Shown here: in pieces, positions 8,912-20,077 of the stretch
Numbering within the stretch: the stretch's first letter is position 1
How the letters are laid out: the number at the start of each line of letters is the position of its first letter
NCBI GenBank assembly: GCA_910592205.1
Contig: CAJVPJ010000322.1
Span: 1-28,703, forward strand
Source: Paraglomus occultum
Taxonomy: Eukaryota > Glomeromycota > Glomeromycetes > Paraglomerales > Paraglomeraceae
DNA: 28,703 bases
Direction: 5' to 3'
Made by a program: the position numbers and the translations under genes
Notes under the pieces: generated by a model
Told to the model about the DNA's origin: nothing
The model's input: only the letters and a program-made list of their open reading frames with translations
Databases searched by the model: none

Positions 8912-9532
8912 TTATAAAGCACCAACTCTTATCAGTGGAGCGATTTGAGTTCTACAAACAGAGCATAGGTTGACATTCACACGGTTATACACAAGAGGAA
9001 TCCAGAAAAACGGCGGAAAGATGAGAAGCAGCACTATGCACCACATTATAGCGTCCGGTGCAAGTACGCTACCTATGATCGTGTAAACATAAGTGCGACA
9101 AATAGGACACCATACTTTCCCATGTGAATTAAAAGTGTTTCTCTGATTATTATTATTGTTATGATTATTAACATTCACAATCACAGTCGGCGGAGACGTT
9201 GTATTTACATTTGTAGGCGGATAAAGCGTGCCGTCTGGTCGGACGTAAACTGCGTTGGGTATTCTGGGTTGATTGCTGTTGGGTATCTGAACATATTGAA
9301 CGCTACCGTGTCTCGGAGCGTTATTTCCGCTCGTATTCGTACTCGCATATACATTTGGATTTCCACTTGGAATAAATTGACCTGCTGCTGGTGTCAGAAA
9401 ATATACGATTGGTTGAGTTGGCCCCTGTGAATTTACGCCTGTTGTTGTAGACGCTGCAGCGCTTGGACTGTGCGGCAAATTTGGTGGAGATGCTTCGTAT
9501 GGAGGCGGAGAAGTATTATCTTCGCTTGGCAT
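8912..9532 (-). CDS. LITAF-domain (membrane zinc-ribbon) protein
   Basis: A 206-residue, single-exon protein of the LITAF/SIMPLE family. These are peripheral or monotopic endosomal and lysosomal membrane proteins, and animal members recruit ESCRT and Nedd4-type ligases. Residues 9-12 form PPPY, a WW-domain ligand, directly after the start. A long proline-, serine- and asparagine-rich linker follows, including an Asn/His run near residue 125. The C-terminal LITAF domain has C142-P-I-C145, a hydrophobic insertion (IMWCIVLLLIFPPFFWIPLV) and C190-S-V-C193. The histidine usually just before the second pair (HxCPxC) is replaced by Asn-Leu, which is unusual. I chose ATG at 9532 because the PPPY then sits at the extreme N-terminus, as in relatives. 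An in-frame ATG at 9607 would add 25 hydrophobic-leaning residues and is less likely. Confidence 0.85.
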   Translation of the reverse strand: MPSEDNTSPPPYEASPPNLPHSPSAAASTTTGVNSQGPTQPIVYFLTPAAGQFIPSGNPNVYASTNTSGNNAPRHGSVQYVQIPNSNQPRIPNAVYVRPDGTLYPPTNVNTTSPPTVIVNVNNHNNNNNQRNTFNSHGKVWCPICRTYVYTIIGSVLAPDAIMWCIVLLLIFPPFFWIPLVYNRVNVNLCSVCRTQIAPLIRVGAL

Positions 9533-10137
9533 TTGTAAAAAAATTATCGTTAGGATGGTGAGTAAGGGGGAGGAGGACAAGGAGTGATTGTATTTGAGAG
9601 TTTCCAACCGTGTAACGTCATGTTATTATTAGACTTTTATTTTAAACATAAAAACATCGAAAATTGTTAGACTCGGTTCGCAACACCAATGGCTTTTGAA
9701 TTTTTTGGTGTTAGAATTCGATCTTTCTATATCCAAGTACAATGAACAGGTGGCACACAGTTGATTTATAGTTACACATTTTTATTAAAAGTTTACATCT
9801 TGGAAAATTTGTCCAATCAACATAGTGACAACGATAGCTAAATGGTTAGATCGGTCAATTTCCTTAAAGAAACATATAAACGACGTAGATTGATACTTAT
9901 TTCAAGCCCAACAATTGACAAAGTGTTGATTCCGGGTAGATAAAACATTAGGCCTTTGGATCGATGTTTGTCAACAAAAATCATCCACATATTGACTCGT
10001 TACCCAAATGTCAAACTGCAACGTTAAGAACGGTAAAACAATAGGTAATGTAACAAACAAAAGTAAAACCACGTGCATACTAACTAATTGTAATTAATTT
10101 GTAAAAATGGCGGTTATTACAATAAAAATTAATCTGC
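9533..10137. other. Intergenic, no gene recognised
   Basis: Upstream of the LITAF gene and before the duplicated eIF4A region. AT-rich, with no convincing open frame on either strand. Confidence 0.4.
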
Positions 10138-10919
10138 ACAATTAAACATGTGGAAAGGAGATTGCACGTATTTATGTATCAGTGTTCATATTATGACAAA
10201 AGTAGTTAATATTAATTGGTATGTTATTATTAACAACTATAATGGTGACAAACTTTTATAAAGGTTTATTTACTCCGTATAATATGTATTGGGCGCAGTT
10301 GTCAGTATTCGTTTTAGTAAAGCACAAGACTTCATGATTAAACAAGTCTTCGATTCATTTATTACAGAGTCGTGGAAGAAAGAATATAACGTATGTATAC
10401 AATATTGACAAGTGTGCACGTTGTGACATTCGTTCGATAGGGCTAAAACCTGGTCTGGCTAATTGTTCTCAATCAACTCTCAAAATTTTATTATTCAAAT
10501 CGCAATACTGTTAATATTACATATGATCCATACTTTGCAAAAGATACATAGGCCGAACTATGTGGGCATGCATGGCAGGAGTGATATATACCGACTACGA
10601 TATATGACTTGTATCCCAATTTTTATACCGTATACAAATTTGTCGGGGATAAAAGAACGTTTCTAGGCGGTGACTGAATCTAAATTAAAATGCGACCAAG
10701 CAGTTGGGCAATGTTTTTATATATTTTATTACTGTGCAGTAATTCAATCATTCTGATCACAGGGTCGTGACGTAATGCCACCTAAACAATCACTTCAACA
10801 CTCGAAGAAATTGGGTTTTGGAATGTTACTGTTACGATTCTTTCTCTCCAAATCGCAGCATTGTTTAGCGTTCCAGTCAATGAAAAAAAACTCCAACTTT
10901 TCGCCTAACAAACTGACAT

Positions 10920-10926
10920 TATAAAA
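10920..10926 (+). promoter_or_regulatory. TATA element of the dead eIF4A copy
   Basis: TATAAAA in the context gacattataaaac, aligned with the TATA element of the intact gene. It is retained although the gene behind it is dead. Confidence 0.45.
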
Positions 10927-10968
10927 CAACGCCCTCGTATCAACAATTTATACGTAGGAGCACAAGGA

Positions 10969-11757
10969 ATGGTGTGAGTATTAAATATGCAGAAGACGCG
11001 CGCAAGAGAGAGAGCATGCTTCAGCGGTTGCTTGAGAGAAGAAAACTGAATCAACGAGATAGAGTGCCTACGCCGCATTATGTAAGTCAAATGTTATCCC
11101 CAGTAAGTGAAGAGAGAAAATGGAACTTTCAAACGCAAACGTAATATGTAGCTACGTTCTCAGCGCCAAACCTTGTATTGATGTGTTTATCGATTTTTAT
11201 TATTCTCATTCCAACCCAACTTAGTTTAACAGCTCCCATAATCAAGAGCCACGCTGTAATCGTCCAAACCCAATCAGATACCGGAAGAATATCCACTTTT
11301 TCCATCTCCATTCTTCAAAAACTCGACATGGGTGTCAATAAATGCCAAGCCTCCAACTCGTGAACTTGCTCAGCAAATTCAAAAAAGTCGTCATCGTTGT
11401 AACGTTGGAAGATGGAGTACATGTTGCCGTTGGTGCATCCGGACAACTATACGACATAATGTTCCGAAGACTGTTGAGGTAGATGAGATGCCGAGTAGAG
11501 GATTCCAAAAACAGATTTATGGTATGTTTTAGCTGTTGCCACCTAACATGCAGGTTGTGCTGTCGGACGCTACTATGCCTGCAGACGTGCTTGAAATAAG
11601 TACAAAGTTTATGAGAGATCCTGTTGGAATTTTGGTCAAGAGCGAGAAGGGGTAACAACAACACCAATTAGATAATGATAGTAATTACATCAATTTTGTA
11701 CTTTAATTTTACGAAATTTACTCGGTATTGTATTCAGTATCATATTAAACTTTTTTT
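10969..11757 (+). pseudogene. eIF4A pseudogene, truncated
   Basis: A decayed partial copy of the eIF4A gene at 13970-16257. The tiny first exon is recognisable as ATGGT before gtgagt at 10969. Exons 2 and 3 are gone apart from a scrap near 11068. The exon-4 counterpart runs from 11225 to about 11655 ([11 protein letters not shown] and LAQQIQK are still readable). A deletion of about 30 nt removes most of the Q motif. The P-loop reads QSDTGR instead of QSGTGK, the DEAD motif is lost (VEVDEM), and several frameshifts and stops follow. Exons 5 to 7 are absent: homology stops in intron 4, just before the Tc1 relic. It cannot encode a working helicase. Confidence 0.9.
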
Positions 11758-11781
11758 TTATTGTTTCAATAACAATAAATA

Positions 11782-12830
11782 CAGTGGGTTACCTTGCAGA
11801 ATTCCATAATGTTCAAATGCCATGAAACTTTAGCTTGTATTGAGCTAATTTGATGTTGCGTAACCCAAGCGTTAAAATGTATGGAAAAAGTCATGTTACA
11901 GCACCGTGCAAATTAATATTTGTTTGAAAATCTCAAAATCAAAAAATATCACGCAGTTATCTTACTTGGCTGTCGAAGAATAAATTTACGGTAAAAATTT
12001 AACAATTTATACGTTCAGGCTAGCATCCATGCACAATTGTAATGTAAAACCTGAGTCGCATAGTCTTTAGATCGACCTGCTTTAGTTCTAAGTCTTTGAA
12101 ACATAGCGTCTGTAATTTTTTCCCATTCTTCTTGAAGACATGCAGCCAATTCTCTCTCAGGCTTTGGTGTCGTTTATACCATAAACGTTCAATGGGATCA
12201 GGACTCTGTCCAGGCTATTTCATCAATTTTATATCTGAAAGAATGCCTGCTTGTATAAACAGTCTTGCTGAAATTAATACTGTACAATTTCCCTTCAAGA
12301 CTTTGCATAAATTGTATTAAACGTGTATTCAATATGCTATATACCTTTGGCCGTTAATTTTTCTTCAACTCTGACCATACCATTGCTTCTTCACAATGCG
12401 TAACCGTTGAAACAATACAGTCAACGTCATATTTTTTCTTTAAAGGTCTCTAAACCCGAGTTCTGCCATCACTTTAAACCGAGATTCATCATCAGATCAC
12501 TTTCTTCCGTCAGCTTCGACTAGGATTACCTGCTTCATGCAAAACTCTTTATACTGGCAACAGTTCCAGATGGCTAACAGAGTTGTTATGGATTTGAGTT
12601 GCAAAAATGTTGACGATTTGACCGCACAATTCTTCTATATGCCGCTTGCCTGCCTCTATCAGTGAATAGTGGTGGCTTTCACTGCGTGGACGAGATGTTT
12701 CATAGTACCTTCTATTGCATCATGTACTGTGTCCAGTAGTTGCTTCAATTTCGGTTTACTCGTGTCCGAACATCCACCCCCGATAATAACTTGATGTAAC
12801 TTGCACCGGAGCCGTTATAAGCAAACTTGT
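11782..12830 (-). mobile_element. Tc1/mariner transposon relic with dead transposase
   Basis: The minus strand reads as a worn DDE transposase of the Tc1 type, spread over all three frames. From about 12660 downward there is a helix-turn-helix-like piece (RGRQAAYRRIVRSNRQ), then DDESRFKV with the first catalytic Asp, YDVDCIVSTV with AMVWSELKKN, then TSRHSFRYKIDEIAW. Last come GQSPDPIERLWYKRHQSLRE, the NPIE-like motif with the catalytic Glu and two residues missing before PIE, and a C-terminal tail to about 12050. The QDN motif with the second Asp is not readable. Many stops and frameshifts make it inactive. The left end is probably TA then cagtgggttacc at 11780-11793. I could not find a matching right terminal repeat, so the right limit is approximate. 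Confidence 0.75.
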
Positions 12831-12930
12831 TAAGATTCGGCCGTTGTAGATAGTTTATTAATACGCGATTTTTGGTGCAGTAAAATTAGCCCGGCATATC
12901 CAAAGTTAACCGTGGAATAATCCACGAACG

Positions 12931-15595
12931 CATAATTAAACCTGTGGAAATAATATTGTTCATATTATGAAACTGCTTTCCACAAAAGTAGTTAATTGGT
13001 ATGTTCTTATTGGCAAATATAATGATAACCAAATTTTTATAAATACGTATTATATTTATTGGGCGTAGGTTGTCAGTGTTCGTTTTGGTAAAGTACAAGA
13101 CTTTTTGATTACACGAGTTTTTGGATCCATTTATTACGGAGCCACGGAAAAACGAATATAATATTGACTCTGTTGACATGCGTGCACATTGTGACATTCG
13201 TTCAATAGTGTTAACTCAAAACCAAACCTGGCTAATTGTTCTCAACGGACAAAAAGACGCAGTGAGAGAGTCTAAATTATAATATATAATGACGACGATA
13301 TATGCATAATTATATAATTAGATAGTTTACGTAAACAATAGTATTAATATTAGTTGTGTTTAGTACTGAACAAGTTTGGAATTAAGAGGATGACAACCGC
13401 ATACATGAGACTAATTTGTCGATAAAGAACATTTCTAGAAGGCGTGATTGTCTTCTGATCACGGGGTTTGTTAATCTCGTGACGTTGGTGCCTTTGTATT
13501 ATTTTCTGCATGACCCCTGAAATATTACCCCCAAATGACACGCCACCACTCCAGGCAAATCCCACCTAAAAATTACCATCCAAATACGACAATCGACAAT
13601 CGACATTCTGCAGATTGTGCAGACTACACAAACAATCAACACCCGAACAAATTGGGTTTTGAATGTTACCACGTACGGATTCTCCCTGAATTCTCTCTCT
13701 CCAAATCGCAGCATTGTCTAACTTTCCAGTCAAAGCTGAATTTCCCCCCTCGTCAATCCCTTAGCCTGCATTATCCTCAAATCCGAAGAGTCGGCAAACA
13801 TGCGCGCCGCATATTTTTCCTACCCAATCACATTCTTTTCTGTCCAAAGTAAAAAAAAAATTCCCAATATAATGAAAAAAAAAAAACTTTTCGCCTAACA
13901 AACTGACATTTATAAAACAAAACCCTCGTATTAACAATTTAACGTACGAGCACAAAGAAAACAGTAACCATGGCGTGAGTATTAAAACATGTAGCGAATA
14001 AGGAGATAGGAGAAGACACACGCAAGAGAGAGCATGCTTCAGTGGCTGCTTGAGAGAGGAAAACGTTGATGTACTGAATCAACGAGATAGAGTTGTTCTC
14101 GGAAGTAGAACAGAGAGACGCGACCGGCCAAGATATTGTGATATGAACATTGAGAACTGCTTTTTGCATACTGTTTTTCGTTATGCGACGATGCAGGATC
14201 CTGTGGGATTGAATGGAGAGATGGTAACCGACTGCGTAGAGCTGTGTGGTTTGGATCTATCTATTAAATTATCAAGAGGAGGGTAATAGTGGAACAATTA
14301 ATGTGATAATGATAAATCAAACTAATTGAGGTTATCAGTCTGTGGTATGTTATGATTGCCTCAACATTTCCCTATTGAACAGCCATTGAAGTATTAAGTT
14401 AAACGAGTTCGAGCATCATATAGACGAACATACAATTACATTACTGTATATATATGCACTTTTTACTTTATGCTTCTCTCCCGTTCTTTGTGATTTTCTC
14501 CTCTCTTGTTTTTTTCCTCTTGCTTCTGTGCTTCTTGTTTTACTTTTTCTTGTTCGTTCAAATGCTAAATAACTGATCTTTACGGAAAACAGAGTCGAAC
14601 CTCATGATATAGAAGCAGAAATTGAGGTAAGTTTCCGGCACGGACAATGTACATTTTTTTTTTTGAAATTTAACTCTGATCATCACACTGTCAATTAGTC
14701 TAATTGGGAGGAGGTCGTTGATAACTTTGATAATATGAACCTCAAGCCTGAATTACTACGTGGTATTTATGCCTACGGGTAAGTGAAGAGAATAAATGGA
14801 ACTTTCAAATATGCAGCTATGTTCTCAGCATCAAACCTTGTATTTACGTGTTTATCGCTTTTTATTATTTTCATTCCAATCCCCAACTTAGTTTTGAAAA
14901 ACCATCAGCGATCCAACAGCGCGCCATCCTTCCCGTAATCAAGGGCCACGATGTAATCGCGCAAGCCCAATCAGGCACCGGAAAAACAGCTACTTTTTCC
15001 ATCTCTATTCTTCAAAAACTCGACATGGATGTCAATAAATGCCAAGCACTTATCTTAGCTCCGACTCGTGAACTTGCTCAGCAAATTCAAAAAGTCGTCA
15101 TCGCCCTCGGTGACTTTATGAACGTTGAATGTCATGCTTCAATTGGCGGCACGAACGTCCGTGAAGGCATTAAAAAGTTGGAACAAGGAATACATGTTGT
15201 CGTTGGTACACCCGGACGGGTATACGACATGATTAACCGAGGAGCATTGAAGACAGATAGTATTAAGATGTTTGTGCTGGATGAGGCGGATGAGATGCTG
15301 AGTAGAGGATTCAAAGAACAGATTTATGATGTGTTTCAGCTGTTGCCACCTAGCACACAGGTTGTGCTGTTGAGCGCTACTATGCCTTCAGATGTGCTTG
15401 AAGTAACAACAAAGTTTATGAGAGAACCCGTTAGAATTTTGGTCAAGAGAGATGAGCTGACTTTAGAGGGTATCAAGGTAAGCAGCCAGTGAACCAATGA
15501 TGAATGATAATAATCACATCGATTATGTATTTTAAATTTTACGAAATTTACTCGGTATTGTACTCAATATCATATTAAATCTTTTTTTTTCTTTT
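12931..15595 (+). repeat. Right copy of the eIF4A-locus duplication
   Basis: Partner of 10138-11757 and fuller than it. It contains the promoter region, exons 1 to 4 and intron 4 of the intact eIF4A gene. The unit begins about 1 kb upstream of the start codon. The two copies are separated by the Tc1 relic and about 100 bp more. Confidence 0.85.
13911..13917 (+). promoter_or_regulatory. TATA element of eIF4A
   Basis: TATAAAA, 53 bases before the ATG, in a block (ttttcgcctaacaaactgac then the TATA) that also survives in the dead copy. Conservation around it supports a core promoter. Confidence 0.6.
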
Positions 15596-16257
15596 CCCGT
15601 AAAGCAATTCTATATTGCAGTCGAAAAGGAAGAATGGAAACTGGATACTCTCTGCGATCTCTATGAGACTGTTACAATTACTCAAGCTGTAATCTTTTGC
15701 AATACACGAAGAAAAGTCGATTGGCTTACGGAAAAGTTACACCAGCGGGAATTCACCGTTTCTGCCATGCACGGTGATATGGATCAGGCGCAAAGAGATG
15801 TCATTATGAAGGAATTCAGAAGCGGGTCATCGAGGGTGTTGATCACCACAGATTTGTTAGCCAGAGGAATTGATGTGCAGCAAGTCTCTTTGGTATGGAT
15901 AAGAAGAGAATAGGGTGAGAGATTGGTTTTGGGTCATATAAAGGAGCTAAATTTCCTCTCGTTTCATGGAATAGGTTATCAATTATGATTTGCCAACCAA
16001 TCGTGAAAACTATATTCATCGTATTGGGAGAGGCGGTCGGTTTGGTAGAAAAGGAGTTGCCATTAACTTTGTTGCGAGCGAAGATGTGCGAATGTTGCGT
16101 GATATAGGTAATTGGATATATAAGTTTGTTGTTTTTTTGAGTTAAGGTTAACCATCGCACGTCCTACTTACACGTTCTTTTGCCTCTTGATTTAACAGAA
16201 CAATTTTACAATACACAAATTGATGAAATGCCTATGAACGTAGCCGATCTAATTTAA
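13970..16257 (+). CDS. TIF1: Translation initiation factor eIF4A, DEAD-box RNA helicase (7 exons)
   Basis: ATP-dependent RNA helicase of the cytoplasmic cap-binding complex eIF4F, which unwinds mRNA leaders for ribosome scanning. Exons are 13970-13974, 14593-14626, 14699-14778, 14892-15477, 15605-15892, 15975-16107 and 16199-16257, giving 394 residues (yeast 395). Motifs in order: [12 protein letters not shown] (Q), AQSGTGKT (I), PTRELAQ (Ia), TPGR (Ib), DEAD (II), SAT (III), [10 protein letters not shown] (V) and [13 protein letters not shown] (VI), then the C-terminus MNVADLI. The conserved [15 protein letters not shown] stretch and GGRFGR favour eIF4A over its paralogue eIF4A3/FAL1. The start rests on a 5-nt coding exon (ATGGC) joined across a 618-nt intron to [11 protein letters not shown]. 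This is plausible because the context, donor gtgagt and upstream TATA are shared with the dead copy, but it needs RNA evidence. All other junctions follow the family exactly. Confidence 0.93.
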
Positions 16258-16751
16258 ACAATAATCCTAGCAAACAAATTTTTCCTCGTTTTTTTGTCTC
16301 TTATATGGTCGTAGTAAAAAATTATAAATCAAGCTTCATGTTCGTTGATAATTTGTAACAGTGCCATTGAATCCGAGCATATTATTAGTTTTGTTATTCG
16401 AATACGGTATTAATGCATGTAACGTCAAGCAAAATAGCAGCATCGGCATAACTATAATTCCATCCAATCTCGTGACATTTTTTAAACTTTTACCTTTATT
16501 AGTATAAATATTTTTATTTTTTCAAAAAGTCAAATACCGTCTGTGCTTCACCAAATCAACTTTAATAATAAACAAAAAAAGCCATTCGGTTTCAGGTTAG
16601 TATAAACACTGGCATCAAATATATTGAAACAATAATAAGGGCTCGAAACATTGGCCCTTATTAGACAGTTGTCGGCGGATAGAACTTGTGTAAGCCTGTT
16701 GACACTATTTAAAACAGCCCGTCAGCCCACTTTCCCTTCCCCTATTCAACT
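16258..16751. other. Spacer between eIF4A and the Sec7 gene
   Basis: Holds the 3' flank of eIF4A and the promoter of the Sec7-PH gene. Nothing else is seen. The last 50 bases are pyrimidine-rich (cccactttcccttcccctat). Confidence 0.4.
16706..16714 (+). promoter_or_regulatory. Possible TATA element of the Sec7 gene
   Basis: TATTTAAAA lies 38 bases before the ATG and is followed by a pyrimidine-rich leader. The placement fits a core promoter, but the motif is common in AT-rich DNA. Confidence 0.35.
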
Positions 16752-19700
16752 ATGTTTAATGCTAAACGACTAAGCACAAATTCTCAACATAAAAAACAGG
16801 GCAACTCATTTCACAATCTAATATTTGGCAGTAAGCACGACACTGAACACTACGACGAAACAACCGTCGTCACCACCACCACTACCACCACAGTGACTAC
16901 AGTAACTACTACCATAGCAACCAATCCCCGGAAACAACTATCACTAAACGATGTGGAGATACCACATATTGATTTGTTTGAAGGAATGGCTATAGACAGA
17001 ATAAACGAAATGGATAACGTGAACAATAAATTACAATTTATACAGAATAAATTCATAGAGTCAAGTGAAAAGAATGGTGGAAATGAAATAGTGAGTAATC
17101 CAGTCCCAGAGAAGAGAGATTCAGAGACAGCAGAGCTTAACGCAGAGATCACAAATAACCAGACATTACCTATTATTAACTATGATTTATTGCAAAACGA
17201 AATAACTACTTCCGAGCTTGCTCCATCCACGTCACCCACCGATTCCTCATCCTCCACGACGTCGTCCGTCTTTAATATCCCTTCCAAAAGACATTACAAA
17301 CGTACAGGCTCAATGCCCAACATGACAGCACCTGACCTAAACTCGATAATTCCTGACATGCCAGTACCAAACAGGCCCGAACGACGGCATACCATTGGCA
17401 ACCAAGCAGAGACTCCTCAACAGTATTTAGAAAGAATGCAGGATACTCTGAGTAAATCCGAGTTGGCAACCTTATTGGCAAAGAAGTGAGTGATCGGGAA
17501 ACGTAGTTGGAGTGGGAGGGTGAGGTGAGGTGGGGAAAAGAAAAAGGCGATATCATGATCGCTTTATCTATATTCCGGCAGACAAAAGGCGCAAAAGAAA
17601 ATCGTTACTATGACTAAATATTCAACTACTACAATTACAGTAAAGATGTCTTCCACGAGACTGTTCTCTTGACGTACATGGAATCATTTGACTTTACCGA
17701 AGATCCAATCGATATCGCATTGAGGTATACCGAATACTTTACATCATTTATTATTTATTTTCATAATTATTACCCGCGATTAAATAGTCAGTAACCATGT
17801 CATAGGAAATTTCTCATGGATTGCTATTTACCCAAAGAGACGCAACAAATCGATCGTATCATGGAAGCATTTGCTCGTCGATATCATGAATGCAACCCCG
17901 ATCTATTCCCATCGCAAGGTATGATTCAATCTTTCACTGCAACAGTTTTTTCCGAGATGAACGCTCACGCACTCATTCTCGTAAACAGATACTTCATATA
18001 TCCTGGCATTTTCGTTACTCATGCTTCACACCGATGCTTTCAACAAGAGTGTAAAAAAGAAAATGACAAAAGAAGAGTTTGTTCGCAATGCTAGAATAGA
18101 TGGCGTTCCATCAGAGATACTCGAAGTGCTATACGATAACATAACGTTTACACAGTTTATTTATGCAGAGGATGATACAGATGTAAACGGCATGACTTTG
18201 ATGCCATCACCGCAGCATTCTAAATTTTTTGGCGGAATCGGGGATGGTCATAGGAAAATTATCAACCGTCCTCGGAACGACCCATATTTTGTTATTCAGC
18301 ATGTAAGCCCCACTAACGGAACATAATGTAGACGTGATTTCTGTAAGAATGTACGCAAGTATTGTAACACACTCTCTGTTTACGATAAAAGAAAATTCCG
18401 ACAGATTTTACGCCAAACCTCAGATCAATTGTTCCAACAGAAAACCCCTTTTCCTACAAAGGCACCTTACCCGTATTCGACACGGCTTCCGTCCACCGTG
18501 CCTTCACTACGGCTTCTACGGTCCGCGTTACCGGCATTCGATCACGCCGTCAATACGGAGACACATCCAATTCCGTTTCCGCTATACATCCAGTCAGTAA
18601 CCAACCTGGGGCGTTTCAGCTAAAAATAACGAAAGCAGGTAAACTTGGTAGAAAAATCGACCTACTCGAAGGAGGGAAAAAAGCCACCGGTTTCGGAAGG
18701 ACCTGGAAGCAATTTGGCGTTGTATTATCGGGAAGCCAACTGATGTTTTTCAAAGATTTGAGTTGGTTTGAAGAGCAATCGAACGCGGTTAGGGATGTGA
18801 ATGTGAGTAGGAAGTTGTATGTTTCTGTGTCAGGAGTCGGCGTAGAAATGATGCTATTCTTTTTCCCCAAACTTTTCACTAACTGTTCTCGTTTTCCCTT
18901 ATACGCAGCACAATAAGAAAAATACAACTCTTAGGCCTGATATAATTCTAATGACTGCAGACTCCATAGCCGTATACGAAACTGCCTATACGAAGCATCC
19001 ACATGTCTTTCGACTCGCTTGCGTTAAAGGGTATCAATACCTGTTTCAAGCTGAAAGTGAGAGTGAGATGAATGATTGGATCACAAAGATCAATTATGCG
19101 GCAGCATTCAAAACAAATGGGATTAAAATGCGAGGAGTAAGGCATACCAGTTCAAGTAAAAGGAGCGAAAAAGTATTCCGGAATGAGGGGTACGCCGATG
19201 GTGCCGTTGCGAGAGTAGAAGTTTTAAAGGTAAGCGCGGAAAGAGTTTTTGTCCTCACTCGTTTGTATATTTAAAGTGTCTGTTTTCTCCATCTTTCATG
19301 TTTCCATCTAACATTCTAAACCCATTTCCGTTTTTCCAGTCCAAAATCGCTTCCCTACAAGCAAAAATTACGACGCACACATCACAACTGACTCGAGACG
19401 TTCGACTCGTTAAAAATCTCACAATTATGGTTCCCTACAAAGGATCCACACGCGATCGGATTCTCAGCATCGCCAATGTTATATCCAAACGTCTGATATC
19501 GACGTTTCTTGAATTGTCGAAATTATTATGTTATCACGAGGTACTGGAGAAAGATTTATGTGCCACGGTTATGGAGGACAACGAGTATTGGATGAGGAGA
19601 AGTAGTGTGAGGAAAATGGATGGAATATTATCAGAGAAGCAAGATTCGAAAAGAGGGTTGAGCGAGGAAGCGAGAAACCATTGTGTAAGGATTAAGACTA

Positions 19701-20077
19701 ATAAAGAGGGAAGGCATGGGACTCAAAGTTTGTATGTGAGGCGAAAGGAAGCTAATGAGCCCGAGGTGTCTATCAACATTGTTAATGTTGATTCTGGAAC
19801 AGAATACGCTGATAATTCTGTCCAAACTCCTCAAACTCTTTCTCGTGACCCTTCACCCAATTCCTCCCCTCATTTTCATCCCAATCAATTTTTATCGCCT
19901 AATTTATACTTGACACTATCGACACCATCAGACTCGGACCTTTCTAATTTTAGCGATGTATTTATTGAGGAAAACATTGGTTACGAGAAGAACGGTTTGG
20001 GATTGGTGGGGAGTGAAAATGATGATGGAAGTCTAGACGAGTTTGTTGATGCCGAGGAAGGGACATTTAGCGAATAA
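16752..20077 (+). CDS. Sec7-PH Arf guanine-nucleotide exchange factor, Syt1-like (7 exons)
   Basis: Activates Arf GTPases at Golgi or endosomal membranes by catalysing GDP/GTP exchange. Exons are 16752-17485, 17641-17724, 17806-17918, 17989-18302, 18392-18802, 18909-19229 and 19340-20077, giving 904 residues. The N-terminal 220 are low-complexity, with a Thr/Val tract near residue 40. The Sec7 domain spans about 222-380, with the catalytic Glu at 284 in CYLPKETQQID, then RRYHECNPDLFPSQ and LLMLHTDAFNK. A linker follows (KIPTDFTPNLRSIVPTENP, SYKGTLP), then a PH domain at about 488-622 (GAFQLKITKAGKLGRK, WKQFGVVLSGSQLMFFKD, SESEMNDWITKINYAAAF). A probable coiled coil with KIASLQAKI and STRDRI follows, then an acidic tail. 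This order matches yeast Syt1 and fission yeast sec74-type proteins. The exon 5 acceptor (ataaaag at 18391) was chosen because it alone keeps the linker in frame. Confidence 0.9.

Larger units (their letters stand above)
10138..11757 (+). repeat. Left copy of the eIF4A-locus duplication
   Basis: Matches the right copy at about 12931-15595 in order and orientation. Landmarks include ttattgggcg, gtgacattcgttc, ctggctaattgttctcaa, ttctgatcac, tctccaaatcgcagcattgt, ttttcgcctaacaaactgac, agagcatgcttcag and then the gene. Homology begins near attaaac(a/c)tgtggaaa and ends inside the counterpart of eIF4A intron 4 (ttactcggtattgta). The left copy is about 1 kb shorter because of internal deletions. 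The largest removes the counterpart of about 14102-14770, that is exons 2 and 3 and most of intron 1. Divergence is substantial, so the event is not recent. Confidence 0.85.

Noticed and set aside
13535-14021. Several open frames on both strands upstream of and across the eIF4A start
   Set aside because: They overlap one another, have no motifs, and are broken in the left copy of the duplication.
14050-14286. 78-codon open frame inside eIF4A intron 1
   Set aside because: No family motif and no splice sites placing it in the eIF4A message; most of it is deleted in the duplicate. Kept only as an alternative to test for the first exon.
14593-16257. Assignment of the helicase as eIF4A3/FAL1
   Set aside because: [28 protein letters not shown] and GRGGRFGR match eIF4A itself better than the exon-junction paralogue.
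16850-17152. 100-codon minus-strand open frame opposite the Sec7-PH N-terminus
   Set aside because: A shadow of the Thr/Val-rich and Ser-rich coding sequence on the plus strand.
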